Below are positions 25,399 to 35,479 of a DNA stretch of 50,823 bases, piece by piece (the first letter of the stretch is position 1; the number at the start of each line of letters is the position of its first letter). The stretch lies in NCBI RefSeq assembly GCF_001898175.1, contig NZ_MKTH01000035.1:1-50823 (forward strand), read 5' to 3'. The stretch is from Cellulomonas sp. 73-92. GTDB taxonomy: Bacteria; Actinomycetota; Actinomycetes; Actinomycetales; Cellulomonadaceae. Below the pieces are notes generated by a model that was given only the letters and a program-made list of their open reading frames with translations, was not told the DNA's origin and made no database searches. Made by a program: the position numbers and the translations under genes.

Positions 25399-26880
25399 TC
25401 AGTACGCGAAGGACAGGGGCTTGTCGGCCTCGTCCGTCCGGTTGGCGGGGTTGTCGGGGCTCGGGTCGACGGGGTCGTCCTCGACGCCGCCGATCGTGTA
25501 GCGGTGCATCAGGCGGTACCAGGCGACGGCGAGGACGCCGTACAGGAGCGTGAACACGACGAGCGAGATGACCACCGACACCGGCCCCACCTGCTGCGAG
25601 ACGCCGCGGGCGGTCAGCTGCCAGACCATGTCGACGCCCTCGGGGTTGGGGTTGGGCGCGACGACCCACGGCTGGCGGCCCATCTCGGTGAACACCCAGC
25701 CGGCGGTGGACGCCAGGAAGATCGTCGGGAGCGCCCAGAGCGCCGCCCGGGACAGCCAGGGGCTGCCCGAGATCCTGCCGCGACGGGTCAGCCAGAGGGC
25801 CAGCAGCGCGAGCAGCCCGGCGAACAGTGCGAAGCCGATCATGAGGCGGAACGACCAGAACGTCACGGCGAGGTTCGGGACGTAGTCGATCCCCGCGCCG
25901 TACTTCTGCTCGTACTGCTGCTGCAGGTCGCGCACGCCGTAGAGGTGCGCGTTCCAGTCGTTCGTCGCGAGGAACGAGGTGACGCCGGGGATCTCGACGA
26001 ACCGGCGGACGCTGTCGGGGTTGTTCGAGAGGTCGCCGATGGCGAAGAGCGTCATCGACACCCCGCTGCCGGAGTCCATGAGCCCCTCGGCGGCGGCCAT
26101 CTTCATCGGCTGCTGCTGGAACATCAGCTTGCCCTGCACGTCGCCCGTGACGCCGACGACGGCGGCCGCGGCCACCATGACGACGAGCCCGAGCTGCAGG
26201 CCGGGCCGGTAGACCTCGCGCGCCTTCGTGGCGTCGCCGGCGCGCACCAGCTTGACCATCCACCACGCGCACACCGCGGCGACGAACGTGCCGGCCGTGA
26301 GGAACGCCGCGCCGATGGTGTGCGGGAACGCCGCCAGCACCGTCGGGTTGGTCAGCACCTTGGCGAGGTCGGTCATCTCCGCGCGACCGGTCTGGGGGTT
26401 GAACGTCGCGCCGACGGGGTGCTGCATCCACGAGTTCGCCGTGAGGATGAAGTAGGCGGACACGGTCGACGCGGCCGCGACGAGCCAGATGGTCGCGAGG
26501 TGCACCCGCTTCGGCAGCTTGTCCCAGCCGAAGATCCACAGGCCGAGGAACGTGGACTCGACGAAGAAGGCGATGAGGGCCTCCATCGCCAGGGGCGCGC
26601 CGAAGATGTCGCCGACGAACCGCGAGTACTCGCTCCAGTTCATGCCGAACTGGAACTCCTGCACGATGCCGGTGGCGATGCCGATGGCGAAGTTGATGAG
26701 CAGGAGCTTGCCGAAGAACTTGGTGAGCCTCAGCCAGCGCTGGTCACCACGGCGCACCCACAGCGTCTGCATGATCGCGACGAGCGTCGACAGCCCGATC
26801 GTCAGCGGGACGAAGATGAAGTGGTACACGGTGGTGATGCCGAACTGCCAGCGGGCCAGGTCCAGCGCATCTGCTGCCAC
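25399..26880 (-). CDS. cydA: cytochrome d ubiquinol oxidase subunit I
   Basis: The haem-bearing subunit of cytochrome bd, 493 residues with about nine helices. Ligand residues are visible: H20 (VYHFIFVPLTIG; haem d side), H187 (AFPHTIGAA) and M400 (FTEMGRQPW), the pair for haem b558. The quinol-loop residues K260 and E265 lie in QQQPMKMAAAEG. The length fits the short-Q-loop class found in mycobacteria. The GTG start at 26880 has GGAG about 8 nt before it. It leads the operon cydA-cydB-cydD-cydC-kinase. Confidence 0.97.
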   Translation of the reverse strand: MAADALDLARWQFGITTVYHFIFVPLTIGLSTLVAIMQTLWVRRGDQRWLRLTKFFGKLLLINFAIGIATGIVQEFQFGMNWSEYSRFVGDIFGAPLAMEALIAFFVESTFLGLWIFGWDKLPKRVHLATIWLVAAASTVSAYFILTANSWMQHPVGATFNPQTGRAEMTDLAKVLTNPTVLAAFPHTIGAAFLTAGTFVAAVCAWWMVKLVRAGDATKAREVYRPGLQLGLVVMVAAAAVVGVTGDVQGKLMFQQQPMKMAAAEGLMDSGSGVSMTLFAIGDLSNNPDSVRRFVEIPGVTSFLATNDWNAHLYGVRDLQQQYEQKYGAGIDYVPNLAVTFWSFRLMIGFALFAGLLALLALWLTRRGRISGSPWLSRAALWALPTIFLASTAGWVFTEMGRQPWVVAPNPNPEGVDMVWQLTARGVSQQVGPVSVVISLVVFTLLYGVLAVAWYRLMHRYTIGGVEDDPVDPSPDNPANRTDEADKPLSFAY

Positions 26881-26961
26881 GGAGGTCTCCGAACTCGTCC
26901 GGACGGTGGGCGGCGCACGTCCGGGGGCGGTTCTCCCTCGTGACCTGCACCTCAGCCCCAG

Positions 26962-26967
26962 ACGCTA
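26962..26967 (-). promoter_or_regulatory. -10 element of the cydABDC-kinase operon
   Basis: On the minus strand TAGCGT reads at 26967-26962. No -35 consensus lies 17-18 nt upstream (CGAATG); instead the first DosR-type box begins there, as expected for an activator-dependent promoter. The predicted leader is about 75 nt. Confidence 0.45.
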
Positions 26968-26986
26968 GGACCCCGGTCTCGTCGCA

Positions 26987-27006
26987 TTCGGGACCTTCGT
27001 CCTACG
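26987..27006 (-). promoter_or_regulatory. DosR/DevR-type box 1 upstream of cydA
   Basis: GGGAC-CTTC-GTCCT (26990-27003) flanked by TTC, matching the mycobacterial DosR consensus TTSGGGACTWWAGTCCCSAA at 14 of 20 positions. It abuts the -35 position of the cydA promoter. Confidence 0.55.
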
Positions 27007-27009
27007 TCT

Positions 27010-27029
27010 GTCGGGACGAACGTCCCATG
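27010..27029 (-). promoter_or_regulatory. DosR/DevR-type box 2 upstream of cydA
   Basis: A perfect GGGAC-GAAC-GTCCC palindrome (27013-27026) with exactly the 4-bp spacing of DosR sites. Its centre is 23 bp from that of box 1, about two helical turns, so dimers would bind on nearly the same face. Confidence 0.6.
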
Positions 27030-27034
27030 ACTTC

Positions 27035-27048
27035 GTGATGGTACTCAC
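27035..27048. promoter_or_regulatory. Rex-like GTGA-N6-TCAC palindrome
   Basis: GTGATGGTACTCAC has the core and spacing of Rex operators (TTGTGA-N6-TCACAA) but lacks the outer TT/AA. It lies between cydA and rne, just upstream of the DosR-type boxes. Rex is an NADH/NAD sensor that controls cyd genes in several actinobacteria. Confidence 0.35.
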
Positions 27049-27377
27049 CATGTCGACGCCGCGCCGCGACCCCGTCCCGCCGGGCGGGGACCACGTCGTG
27101 TGCGATACTGACCGCGGCGAGGGGGCGTTCCACACCGCTTCCGAACCGGGCCGCAGCCCACCGCGCGTCGTGCGCGCCAGCCGCCGCCCCGTCCGACGTC
27201 AGCTCCCGATCGGAGCTACCCGGGCGGGCACCGCAGGCGCTGGCGCCGACCCGGGGGACCGTGGCGACAACGACGACTTCCGTCGCCGCGCCGAGGGCGT
27301 GAGCGACGACCGACCGGCCCGCGTGGCGCCGCGAGAGTGTGGGCGCGGCGGCTGTCGGGCACCCAGGAGCACCCAGC

Positions 27378-30300
27378 GTGACCGAACAGAACACCCCCGA
27401 CATCACCGACGACACCACCGGGGAAGCGGTCGCCAAGCCGCGCCGCCGCCGCGCCACCCGTGCGGCCGCCCCCGTCGACGTGCCGGCCGAGCAGGCCGGG
27501 ACGCCGGAGGCCGAGGCCCCAGCAGCCGCTGAGGCGCCCGCCGCGGTCGCCGAGGAGGCACCCGCCGCGCCGCCGCGCCGCCGCGCCAGCCGCAGCCGCA
27601 AGGCGGCGGCCCCGGTCGAGGAGGTCCCCGCCGAGCCGGTGGCCGAGCCCGCCACCGAGCCCGCCACCGAGGACGAGGCCGAGGAGGTCGTCGTCGAGGA
27701 GATCGTCGAGCCCGAGCCCGAGGCCGCGCCGGAACCTGTCGTCGAGGCGGTCCAGGAGCCTGCGCAGGCACCGCGCCTGGCCACGACCGCCGTGCTCTTC
27801 CAGGCGCCCGACCTGACGCAGGTCCGGCCGCGCCGCCGTCGGGCGACGGCAACCGCCGGCTCGCCCGAGGAGATCTCACAGGCCGCCCGTCACGAGGCCG
27901 AGACGGCCGTCGAGCCGGTGGCCGAGGCGCCGGTGCCCGACGAGGAGACCGTCGAAGCCGTCGAGGAGCAGCCCGCGAGCCGGTCGCGCTCGCGCTCGTC
28001 CCGCCGTCGGCGTGGCCGCGGCAGCGGCGCCCGTGACGAGGTCGCCGCCGAGGAGCTCGCCGAGCCCGTGGCCGACGAGCCGGGGGAGCCCGCGGACGAG
28101 GGTGTCGAGCAGGACGCGGGCGCCGAGCTCGCCGAGGCCGACGAGGCGGGCACGACGCCGCGACGCCGACGCCGGCGCGGTGGCCGTGGCCGCCGGGGCC
28201 GGGCTGACGTCGCTGCCGACGGGTCCGCCGACGACGCCGAGGTGGCGGACGAGGACGAGGAGGCGGGCGAGCCTGCCGAGGACGACGAGGCCGACACCGC
28301 CGAGGGGACGGCCACCTCGCGCCGCCGCCGGCGGCGGCGCCGGGGCGCCGCCCGGCCCGAGGGGGCGGCCGAGGCCGAGCCGCGTCGCCGCGACGAGGTG
28401 ACCGCGCTGCGCGGCAGCACGCGCCTGGAGGCCAAGCGCCAGCGCCGCCGCGAGGGACGGGACGCCGGCCGTCGCCGCCAGATCATCACCGAGGCCGAGT
28501 TCCTGGCCCGGCGGGAGGCCGTCGACCGCGCCATGGTGGTCCGCGAGCGCGACGGCCGCACCCAGATCGCCGTCCTCGAGGACGGCGTGCTCGTCGAGCA
28601 CTACGTCTCCGACCAGGCGGCCGCGTCGATGGTCGGCAACGTCTACCTCGGCCGCGTGCAGAACGTGCTGCCGAGCATGGAGGCGGCGTTCGTCGACGTC
28701 GGCAAGGGCCGCAACGCCGTGCTCTACGCCGGCGAGGTCAACTGGGACGCGGCCGGCCTCGAGGGCCAGCCGCGGCGCATCGAGCAGGCGCTGAAGAGCG
28801 GCGACTCCGTGCTGGTCCAGGTGACGAAGGACCCGATCGGCCACAAGGGCGCGCGGCTGACCAGCCAGGTGACGCTCGCGGGCCGCTACCTCGTCTACGT
28901 GCCGGGCGGCGGCATGACCGGCATCAGCCGCAAGCTGCCGGACACCGAGCGCAACCGGCTGAAGAAGATCCTGCGCGACATCGTCCCGGACTCCGCCGGC
29001 GTCATCGTCCGCACCGCCGCCGAGGGGGCGAGCGAGGAGGAGCTGCAGGCCGACATCGCCCGCCTCACCGCGCAGTGGGAGGCGATCGAGAAGAAGTCCA
29101 AGAGCGCCAGCGCGCCCGCGCTGCTGCAGGGCGAGCCGGACATGGCGATCCGCGTCGTGCGTGACATCTTCAACGACGACTTCTCCCAGCTCCTCGTCCA
29201 GGGCGACGAGGCGTGGGACACGATCTCGTCGTACGTCTCGCAGCTGGCGCCGGACCTGGCCGCCCGGGTCAGCAAGTGGACCGGCAACCTCGACGTCTTC
29301 ACCGTGCACCGGGTCGACGAGCAGCTCGCCAAGGGCATGGACCGCAAGGTGTGGCTGCCGTCGGGCGGCTCGCTGGTCATCGACCGCACCGAGGCGATGA
29401 CGGTCATCGACGTCAACACCGGCAAGTTCACCGGCGCCGGCGGCACGCTCGAGGAGACGGTCACCCGCAACAACCTGGAGGCCGCCGAGGAGATCGTGCG
29501 ACAGCTCCGGCTGCGCGACATCGGCGGGATCATCGTCATCGACTTCATCGACATGGTGCTGGAGTCCAACCGCGACCTCGTCCTGCGCCGGCTCGTCGAG
29601 TGCCTCGGGCGCGACCGGACCAAGCACCAGGTGGCCGAGGTCACGTCGCTCGGCCTGGTGCAGATGACGCGCAAGCGCGTCGGCCAGGGCCTCGTCGAGG
29701 CCTTCAGCGAGACGTGCGAGCACTGCCACGGCCGCGGCTTCATCGTCCACACCGACCCCGTCGAGCGCGCCAACGGGCGGCCCGAGGCCGGTGGCCAGGC
29801 GGCGCCGGCGGAGGCCGCGAGCAAGCGGTCGCGCCGCAAGCGCGCCGCCGAGCCGGCCGCCGCGCCGCTGCCGGTGGTCCCGGTGCTGCCGGAGGCGCGG
29901 GAGGCCGTCAAGGCGACCCTCGCGACCATCGCGGCGGCCGCCGCCCACGCCCACGAGCACGACCACGAGGGCGAGCACGAGGGCGAGCACGAGGCGCTGC
30001 AGGCGCCGTCCGGGACCGCGCTCGAGGAGCACGCCCGGCTCGACGTGCTGGCCGAGCTGGCGGCGCACCTGCCCGTCGGCGAGCGGTCGGCGGCCGGGCC
30101 CGACGAGACCGTGCTGGCGTCGCTGGCGGAGATCGCCGCGTCGGTCGCCGCCGACGAGCCGCTCGCCGCCGACGAGCCGCTCGAGCTCGTGGAGGCTCTC
30201 GAGGTCGACGAGGCCGTGCCCGCCGAGGTCGTGCGCGACGACGGGGACGAGGTCGCGGTCGCCCGGGCCGTGGCCGACGAGGCCCCGGCTGACGAGGCCG

Positions 30301-30413
30301 ACGGGTCCGACGTACTGGGGCTCGCACCGGTCGACCCGGCGCTCTTCGAGATCCCCGAGGACGCCCCCGAGGACGACCCCGACGGGGAGCCCGAGGGGGG
30401 TAGCGCGGTTTGA
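27378..30413 (+). CDS. rne: Rne/Rng family ribonuclease (RNase E/G)
   Basis: A 1011-residue endoribonuclease central to mRNA decay and rRNA processing. The first 340 or so residues are a disordered Ala/Glu/Pro region with several Arg-rich blocks ([39 protein letters not shown]), likely RNA- or partner-binding. The catalytic core follows: S1 domain with [20 protein letters not shown], the DNase I-like site with [11 protein letters not shown] and IVIDFIDM, and the zinc-link CEHCHGRGF. The C-terminal tail is acidic with a His/Glu run near residue 855. The GTG at 27378 has AGGAG at 27364-27368. Confidence 0.93.
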   Translation: MTEQNTPDITDDTTGEAVAKPRRRRATRAAAPVDVPAEQAGTPEAEAPAAAEAPAAVAEEAPAAPPRRRASRSRKAAAPVEEVPAEPVAEPATEPATEDEAEEVVVEEIVEPEPEAAPEPVVEAVQEPAQAPRLATTAVLFQAPDLTQVRPRRRRATATAGSPEEISQAARHEAETAVEPVAEAPVPDEETVEAVEEQPASRSRSRSSRRRRGRGSGARDEVAAEELAEPVADEPGEPADEGVEQDAGAELAEADEAGTTPRRRRRRGGRGRRGRADVAADGSADDAEVADEDEEAGEPAEDDEADTAEGTATSRRRRRRRRGAARPEGAAEAEPRRRDEVTALRGSTRLEAKRQRRREGRDAGRRRQIITEAEFLARREAVDRAMVVRERDGRTQIAVLEDGVLVEHYVSDQAAASMVGNVYLGRVQNVLPSMEAAFVDVGKGRNAVLYAGEVNWDAAGLEGQPRRIEQALKSGDSVLVQVTKDPIGHKGARLTSQVTLAGRYLVYVPGGGMTGISRKLPDTERNRLKKILRDIVPDSAGVIVRTAAEGASEEELQADIARLTAQWEAIEKKSKSASAPALLQGEPDMAIRVVRDIFNDDFSQLLVQGDEAWDTISSYVSQLAPDLAARVSKWTGNLDVFTVHRVDEQLAKGMDRKVWLPSGGSLVIDRTEAMTVIDVNTGKFTGAGGTLEETVTRNNLEAAEEIVRQLRLRDIGGIIVIDFIDMVLESNRDLVLRRLVECLGRDRTKHQVAEVTSLGLVQMTRKRVGQGLVEAFSETCEHCHGRGFIVHTDPVERANGRPEAGGQAAPAEAASKRSRRKRAAEPAAAPLPVVPVLPEAREAVKATLATIAAAAAHAHEHDHEGEHEGEHEALQAPSGTALEEHARLDVLAELAAHLPVGERSAAGPDETVLASLAEIAASVAADEPLAADEPLELVEALEVDEAVPAEVVRDDGDEVAVARAVADEAPADEADGSDVLGLAPVDPALFEIPEDAPEDDPDGEPEGGSAV

Positions 30414-30438
30414 CCGGGGACCTCCGGGTCCGTACCCT
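30410..30438 (+). promoter_or_regulatory. rplU-rpmA promoter
   Basis: TTGACC (30410-30415), a 17-nt spacer and TACCCT (30433-30438): a near-consensus housekeeping promoter. The -35 overlaps the rne stop codon. Confidence 0.8.
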
Positions 30439-30441
30439 GGA

Positions 30442-30478
30442 CGGTCGGCGCGTCGCGCCATTCTGGCGTGCCCGACCG
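30442..30478 (+). promoter_or_regulatory. leader hairpin before rplU
   Basis: CGGTCGG (30442-30448) pairs with CCGACCG (30472-30478), and inside it CGCCA pairs with TGGCG around a TTC loop. The structure begins at about the transcription start and lies about 75 nt before rplU; it is a candidate ribosomal-protein leader. Confidence 0.4.
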
Positions 30479-30552
30479 AACCCAGTTCGCCGACGCAGGC
30501 AGTTGTGCGCGGGTTCGTCGAACGCCGCGAGTACGCAGGACTTCGAGCAGAG

Positions 30553-30873
30553 ATGAGCAACAACGTGGTGTACGCGATCGTCAAGGCGGGCGGCCGTCAG
30601 GAGAAGGTCGCCGTGGGCGACATCGTCGTGGTCGACCGCCTCCAGGCGCAGCCCGGCGACTCCGTCACGCTCCCCGCGCTCATGCTCGTCGACGGCGAGA
30701 AGATCACCACCGACTCCGCCGCCCTCGCGAAGGTCACGGTCAGCGCCGAGGTCGTGCGCGACGAGCGCGGGCCGAAGATCGCGATCCTCCGCTACAAGAA
30801 CAAGTCCGGCTACCGGCGCCGTCAGGGCCACCGTCAGGACCTGACCCGCCTCAAGGTCACCGCCATCGGCTGA
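30553..30873 (+). CDS. rplU: 50S ribosomal protein L21
   Basis: A 106-residue L21. The body [20 protein letters not shown] and the C-terminal [21 protein letters not shown] are diagnostic. The ATG at 30553 yields [10 protein letters not shown]; a GTG at 30565 would give the shorter N-terminus seen in many relatives and cannot be ruled out. It is paired with rpmA, as in nearly all bacteria. Confidence 0.95.
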   Translation: MSNNVVYAIVKAGGRQEKVAVGDIVVVDRLQAQPGDSVTLPALMLVDGEKITTDSAALAKVTVSAEVVRDERGPKIAILRYKNKSGYRRRQGHRQDLTRLKVTAIG

Positions 30874-30910
30874 GCCCTCCCGGGGCTACACGGATCTAGG
30901 AGAGTTCGAC

Positions 30911-31165
30911 ATGGCACACAAGAAGGGCGCGAGCTCCTCGCGCAACGGTCGCGACTCGAACGCGCAGCGCCTCGGCGTCAAGCGGTTCGGTGGCCAGCTC
31001 GTCAAGGCCGGCGAGATCATCGTCCGCCAGCACGGGACGCACTTCCACCCCGGCAACAACGTCGGCCGCGGCGGGGACGACACCCTGTTCGCGCTGGCCG
31101 CCGGCAACGTGGCGTTCGGCACCCGCCGGGGCCGCAAGGTCGTCGACATCGTCGAGCAGGCCTGA
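30911..31165 (+). CDS. rpmA: 50S ribosomal protein L27
   Basis: An 84-residue L27, which reaches the peptidyl-transferase centre with its N-terminus. [20 protein letters not shown] and [14 protein letters not shown] are the family signatures. No Firmicutes-type N-terminal cleavage extension is present. The ATG follows GGAG (30900-30903). A strong hairpin follows the stop. Confidence 0.97.
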   Translation: MAHKKGASSSRNGRDSNAQRLGVKRFGGQLVKAGEIIVRQHGTHFHPGNNVGRGGDDTLFALAAGNVAFGTRRGRKVVDIVEQA

Positions 31166-31181
31166 GCACACCAGCTCGTCG

Positions 31182-31218
31182 CGAAGGGGCGCACCGCACC
31201 GCCGGTCGCGCCCCTTCG
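31182..31218 (+). terminator. hairpin after rpmA
   Basis: An 11-bp perfect stem, CGAAGGGGCGC (31182-31192) with GCGCCCCTTCG (31208-31218), 16 nt after the rpmA stop and before obgE. No long T tract follows, so it may act as an attenuator that lowers obgE expression relative to rplU-rpmA. Confidence 0.7.
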
Positions 31219-31253
31219 TCATGTCACGATCACACTGAAGGAGGGATGGAGCC

Positions 31254-32771
31254 ATGGCGACCTTCGTCGACCGCGTGGTGCTGCACGCCGCGGGTGGTGA
31301 CGGTGGGGACGGCTGCGCCTCCATCCACCGCGAGAAGTTCAAGCCGCTCGCCGGCCCCGACGGCGGCAACGGGGGCAACGGCGGGTCGGTGATCCTCGAG
31401 GTCGACCCGCAGGTCACGACCCTGCTGGACCTGCAGCATGCCCCGCACCGCCGCGCGCAGCGCGGTACGCAGGGCCAGGGTGACCACAAGGACGGCGCGA
31501 CCGGGCCGGACCTCGTCGTCGGCGTGCCCGACGGCACCGTCGTCAAGACCGCCGACGGCGACGTGCTGGCCGACCTGGTCGGCTACGGCACCCGCTACGT
31601 CGTGGCGGCCGGCGGGCGCGGCGGGCTGGGCAACGAGGCGCTGGCGTCCTCGCGGCGCAAGGCGCCCGGCTTCGCGCTGCTGGGCGAGCCCGGCGAGACC
31701 GCCGACGTGGTCCTCGAGCTGAAGTCGATCGCCGACGTCGCGCTCGTCGGCTTCCCGAGCGCCGGCAAGTCCTCGCTCGTCGCCGCGATGTCGGCGGCGC
31801 GCCCGAAGATCGCCGACTACCCGTTCACCACCCTCGTGCCGAACCTCGGCGTGGTGCAGGCCGCGCAGTCGCGGTACACCGTGGCCGACGTGCCGGGCCT
31901 CATCCCCGGCGCCTCGACCGGCAAGGGCCTCGGCCTGGAGTTCCTGCGGCACATCGAGCGGTGCGCGGTCGTCGTGCACGTGCTCGACTGCGCGACGCTC
32001 GAGCCGGGCCGCGACCCGCTGACCGACCTGGACGTCATCGAGGCCGAGCTGGCCGCGTACGCCGGCGACCTCGGCATCGAGGGCGGCCGCGTGCCGCTCA
32101 TGGAGCGCCAGCGCGTCGTCGTGCTCAACAAGGTGGACGTGCCCGACGGGCGCGACCTGGCGGAGCTCGTCCGCCCGCAGCTGCTCGAGCGCGGCCTGCC
32201 GGTGTTCGAGGTCTCCGCGGCCACCCACGAGGGCCTCCGGCCGCTGACGTTCGCCCTGGCCGAGCTCGTCGAGCAGGCGCGGGCGGCCGCGCCGACGGCG
32301 GAGGCGACGCGCATCGTGCTCCGCCCGCGCGCCGTCGACGACGCCGGGTTCACGGTCACGCGGCGCGAGGAGGGCGGCAGCGTCTACTTCGTCGTGCGCG
32401 GGGGCAAGCCGGAGCGCTGGGTGCGCCAGACCGACTTCTCGAACGACGAGGCCGTCGGCTACCTCGCCGACCGGCTCGCCCGCCTGGGCGTGGAGGACAA
32501 GCTCCTCGACGCCGGGGCCGTGGCCGGCGACGAGGTCCGCATCGGGCCCGACGAGAACGCCGTCGTGTTCGACTGGGAGCCGACGCTCATGACGGGCGCC
32601 GAGCTGCTCGGCGGGCCGCGCGGCACGGACCCGCGCCTGTCGGAGGGCGACCGGCCGACGCGTGGCGAGAAGCGCACCGAGTTCAAGGAGCGGATGGACG
32701 CCAAGGCGGCGGCACGCGCCGAGCTGTGGACCGAGCGCGAGGCCGGCCACTGGTCCACGCCCGACGAATGA
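31254..32771 (+). CDS. obgE: Obg family GTPase
   Basis: A 505-residue essential GTPase linked to 50S assembly and stress signalling. The Gly-rich Obg fold is at residues 1-158 ([25 protein letters not shown]). The G domain has G1 [10 protein letters not shown]2/switch I with [12 protein letters not shown]3 DVPGLI and G4 NKVD. The C-terminal OCT domain ([20 protein letters not shown]) is present, typical of actinobacteria. The ATG at 31254 follows GAAGGAGGG at a good spacing. Confidence 0.96.
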   Translation: MATFVDRVVLHAAGGDGGDGCASIHREKFKPLAGPDGGNGGNGGSVILEVDPQVTTLLDLQHAPHRRAQRGTQGQGDHKDGATGPDLVVGVPDGTVVKTADGDVLADLVGYGTRYVVAAGGRGGLGNEALASSRRKAPGFALLGEPGETADVVLELKSIADVALVGFPSAGKSSLVAAMSAARPKIADYPFTTLVPNLGVVQAAQSRYTVADVPGLIPGASTGKGLGLEFLRHIERCAVVVHVLDCATLEPGRDPLTDLDVIEAELAAYAGDLGIEGGRVPLMERQRVVVLNKVDVPDGRDLAELVRPQLLERGLPVFEVSAATHEGLRPLTFALAELVEQARAAAPTAEATRIVLRPRAVDDAGFTVTRREEGGSVYFVVRGGKPERWVRQTDFSNDEAVGYLADRLARLGVEDKLLDAGAVAGDEVRIGPDENAVVFDWEPTLMTGAELLGGPRGTDPRLSEGDRPTRGEKRTEFKERMDAKAAARAELWTEREAGHWSTPDE

Positions 32772-32799
32772 CCTGGGCCGATGGGGGAGGATGTGCGCC

Positions 32800-33957
32800 G
32801 TGAGCGTCGCGCCCCTCGTCAGCCGTGACCAGCTGCCGTCGGCGCAGCGGATCGTCGTCAAGGTCGGCTCGTCCTCGCTGACGGACCCGGACGGCCACCT
32901 CGACCCCGAGCGGCTGCACGCGCTCGTCGACGTCCTCGCCGCCCGGCGGGCCGCCGGCCAGCAGGTGGTGCTGGTCTCGTCGGGCGCCATCGCCTCGGGG
33001 ATGGCGCCGCTGGGCCTGGCCACGCGCCCCCGCGACCTGGCCACGCAGCAGGCCGCCGCGTCCGTGGGGCAGGGCCGGCTCATCGCCCACTACACGAGCG
33101 CGTTCCACGCGCACGGGCTCCACGTGGCCCAGGTGCTGCTGACGGCCGACGACACCGTGCGGCGCGGCCACTACCGCAACGCGTTCCGCGCGCTGGCGCG
33201 GCTGCTGGACCTCGGGGTCGTGCCGGTGATCAACGAGAACGACGCGGTGGCCACCGAGGAGATCCGGTTCGGCGACAACGACCGGCTCGCCGCCCTGGTG
33301 TCGCACCTGGTGCAGGCGGACGCCCTGGTGCTGCTCACCGACGTCGACGGCCTGTACACCGGCCCGCCCTCACGGCCCGGCTCCACCCGCATCGCTTCGG
33401 TGCAGGCGCCGGGCGACCTCGACGGGATCGAGGTCACGGCGCGCGGCTCGGCCGTCGGCACCGGCGGCATGGTGACGAAGCTGGAGTCGGTGGCGATCGC
33501 GACGGGCACCGGCATCCCGGTGGTGCTGACGTCGGCGGCGCAGGCCGCGGCGGCGCTGGCCGGCGAGGACGTCGGGACCTGGTTCGCCGCCACGGGCCGG
33601 CGCGCGTCGATCCGGCTGCTGTGGCTGGCGCACGCGGCGCGCCCGCGCGGACGGCTGCTGCTCGACGAGGGCGCCGTGCGGGCGGTCGTCGAGCGGCGCA
33701 AGTCGCTGCTGCCGGCGGGCGTCACGGCCGTGGAGGGCGAGTTCGAGTCCGGCGACCCGGTGGAGATCGTCGGGCCGGACGGGGTGACGGTGGCCCGCGG
33801 GCTCGTCGCGTACGCGTCCGACGAGGTGCCCGAGCTGCTCGGCAAGTCGACGAAGGTGCTCCGTGCTGAGCTCGGCCCGGGCTACGACAAGGAGCTGGTC
33901 CATCGGGATGACCTGGTCCTGGTCCGCCGGCGGGCGAAAGCTACCCTGGACGGGTGA
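32800..33957 (+). CDS. proB: glutamate 5-kinase
   Basis: ProB makes gamma-glutamyl phosphate, the first step of proline synthesis, and is usually feedback-inhibited by proline. It has 385 residues. The kinase domain contains [35 protein letters not shown] and DVDGLYTG; a C-terminal PUA domain starts near residue 280 ([16 protein letters not shown]). The GTG at 32800 is preferred because GGGGGAGG ends 9 nt before it; an ATG at 32791 would be too close. It overlaps proA by GTGA. Confidence 0.95.
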   Translation: MSVAPLVSRDQLPSAQRIVVKVGSSSLTDPDGHLDPERLHALVDVLAARRAAGQQVVLVSSGAIASGMAPLGLATRPRDLATQQAAASVGQGRLIAHYTSAFHAHGLHVAQVLLTADDTVRRGHYRNAFRALARLLDLGVVPVINENDAVATEEIRFGDNDRLAALVSHLVQADALVLLTDVDGLYTGPPSRPGSTRIASVQAPGDLDGIEVTARGSAVGTGGMVTKLESVAIATGTGIPVVLTSAAQAAAALAGEDVGTWFAATGRRASIRLLWLAHAARPRGRLLLDEGAVRAVVERRKSLLPAGVTAVEGEFESGDPVEIVGPDGVTVARGLVAYASDEVPELLGKSTKVLRAELGPGYDKELVHRDDLVLVRRRAKATLDG

Positions 33958-35264
33958 CCTCCTCCGCCCAGACGCCCGTGCTCGAGGAGCCGTCGTCGGC
34001 CGACGCCGCGGCGGCCGTCGGCGACATCGCCCGCCGCGCCAAGGTCGCGTCCCGCGCCCTGGCGACCGCCACCCGCACGACGAAGGACGCCGCGCTCGTC
34101 GCGATGGCCGACGCCCTGCTCGCTGCGCGCGACGCGATCCTGGCCGCCAACGCCGCGGACGTGACGCGCGGACGCACGCGCGGGATGGCCGAAGGGCTCG
34201 TCGACCGGTTGACCCTCACGGACACCCGGATCGAGGGCATCGCCGCCGCGCTGCGCGAGCTGGCCGCGCTGCCCGACCCGGTTGGCGAGGTGGTGCGCGG
34301 TTCCACGCTCCCCAACGGGCTGCGGCTGCGGCAGGTGCGCGTGCCGATGGGCGTCGTCGGGATGATCTACGAGACCCGCCCCAACGTCACGGTCGACGCG
34401 GCCGGGCTGGCGCTCAAGAGCGGCAACGCGGTGATCCTGCGCGGCGGGACCGCGGCGGCGCGCTCCAACGAGGCGATCGTCTCGGTGCTGCGTGCGGCGC
34501 TGGCCGCCGAGGGCCTCCCGGCCGACCTGGTCCAGTCGATCGACGCGTGGGGGCGGGGCGGGTCGATCGCCCTCATGCACGCCCGCGGCCTGGTCGACGT
34601 GCTGGTGCCGCGCGGCGGCGCCGACCTCATCCGCACCGTGGTGCGGGAGGCGAGCGTGCCGGTCATCGAGACCGGCGTCGGCAACTGCCACCTGTACGTC
34701 GACGCGGGCGCGGACGTCGCCCAGGCGATCGCGATCCTCCTCAACGGCAAGACCCAGCGGGTCGGGGTCTGCAACGCCCTGGAGACGCTGCTCGTCCACC
34801 GCGACGCGGCCGACGAGTTCCTGCCGCCGGCCCTCGCCGCGCTCGCGGCCGCCGGCGTGACCGTGCACGGCGACGAGCGCGCGCTGGCGTCCGTCCCGGC
34901 CGGGGCGCCCGCCGTGGCGGCGACCGACGAGGACTGGGCGACCGAGTACCTCTCGCTGGACATCGCGGTGCGCGTGGTCGACGACCTGGACGCGGCGCTG
35001 GAGCACATCCGCACGTGGAGCTCGGGGCACACCGAGGTGATCTGCACCCGCGACCTGGCCTCGGCCGACCGCTTCGTCGCCGAGGTGGACTCCGCCGCGG
35101 TCATGGTCAACGCGTCGAGCCGGTTCACCGACGGCGGGCAGCTGGGGCTGGGCGCCGAGATCGGCATCTCCACGCAGAAGCTGCACGCCCGGGGCCCGAT
35201 GGGGCTCGCGGAGCTGACGACGACGAAGTGGGTGGTGCACGGGGACGGCCACGTTCGTCCTTGA
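33954..35264 (+). CDS. proA: glutamate-5-semialdehyde dehydrogenase
   Basis: ProA reduces gamma-glutamyl phosphate to glutamate-5-semialdehyde with NADPH. It has 436 residues with the aldehyde-dehydrogenase fold. [21 protein letters not shown] and [10 protein letters not shown] form the cofactor side; the catalytic cysteine is in [13 protein letters not shown]. The ending [20 protein letters not shown] is diagnostic. The start is a GTGA overlap with proB; TACCCT (33942-33947) ends 6 nt before the GTG, so an internal leaderless promoter may add proA-only transcript. Confidence 0.96.
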   Translation: MTSSAQTPVLEEPSSADAAAAVGDIARRAKVASRALATATRTTKDAALVAMADALLAARDAILAANAADVTRGRTRGMAEGLVDRLTLTDTRIEGIAAALRELAALPDPVGEVVRGSTLPNGLRLRQVRVPMGVVGMIYETRPNVTVDAAGLALKSGNAVILRGGTAAARSNEAIVSVLRAALAAEGLPADLVQSIDAWGRGGSIALMHARGLVDVLVPRGGADLIRTVVREASVPVIETGVGNCHLYVDAGADVAQAIAILLNGKTQRVGVCNALETLLVHRDAADEFLPPALAALAAAGVTVHGDERALASVPAGAPAVAATDEDWATEYLSLDIAVRVVDDLDAALEHIRTWSSGHTEVICTRDLASADRFVAEVDSAAVMVNASSRFTDGGQLGLGAEIGISTQKLHARGPMGLAELTTTKWVVHGDGHVRP

Positions 35265-35317
35265 GCGTCGCGCACGGCGTGAGAGACTGGAGACCCCATG
35301 GCATCCGAGGAGGAACC

Positions 35318-35461
35318 GTGCACGCTGCCCTGAGAGCCGCCGAGGCTGCCACGACGCAGCTGCCGTTCCCGCCGGTCGTCTTCGGCATCGGTGCCTTCGT
35401 CGGGCTCGTCGCCCTCCTCCTCGTCACGTACGCGTTCCGCAACGCGGGCTCGCGGCACTGA
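35318..35461 (+). CDS. small single-span membrane protein
   Basis: A 47-residue protein: VHAALRAAEAATTQL, then a hydrophobic helix PPVVFGIGAFVGLVALLLVT, ending YAFRNAGSRH. The GTG at 35318 is preceded by an excellent GAGGAGG ribosome site. Small proteins of this form stand between proA and nadD in many actinobacteria and are annotated as hypothetical. It probably sits in the inner membrane with a short C-terminal tail. Easily missed by length cut-offs. Confidence 0.8.
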   Translation: MHAALRAAEAATTQLPFPPVVFGIGAFVGLVALLLVTYAFRNAGSRH

Positions 35462-35479
35462 GGCGACCGTGCTGATCCG

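Larger units (their letters stand above)
26881..27377. other. regulatory region between cydA and rne
   Basis: 497 nt without a gene. It holds the cydA leader and promoter, two DosR-type boxes and the Rex-like palindrome on the cyd side. On the rne side an extended -10 (TGCGATACT, 27101-27109) would start a leader of about 260 nt before rne, long enough for the 5' leader autoregulation known for RNase E in other bacteria. Confidence 0.5.

Noticed and set aside
27876..30584. A 902-codon open frame opposite rne
   Set aside because: Low-complexity shadow of the rne reading frame; the opposite strand encodes the RNase E/G core and zinc-link.
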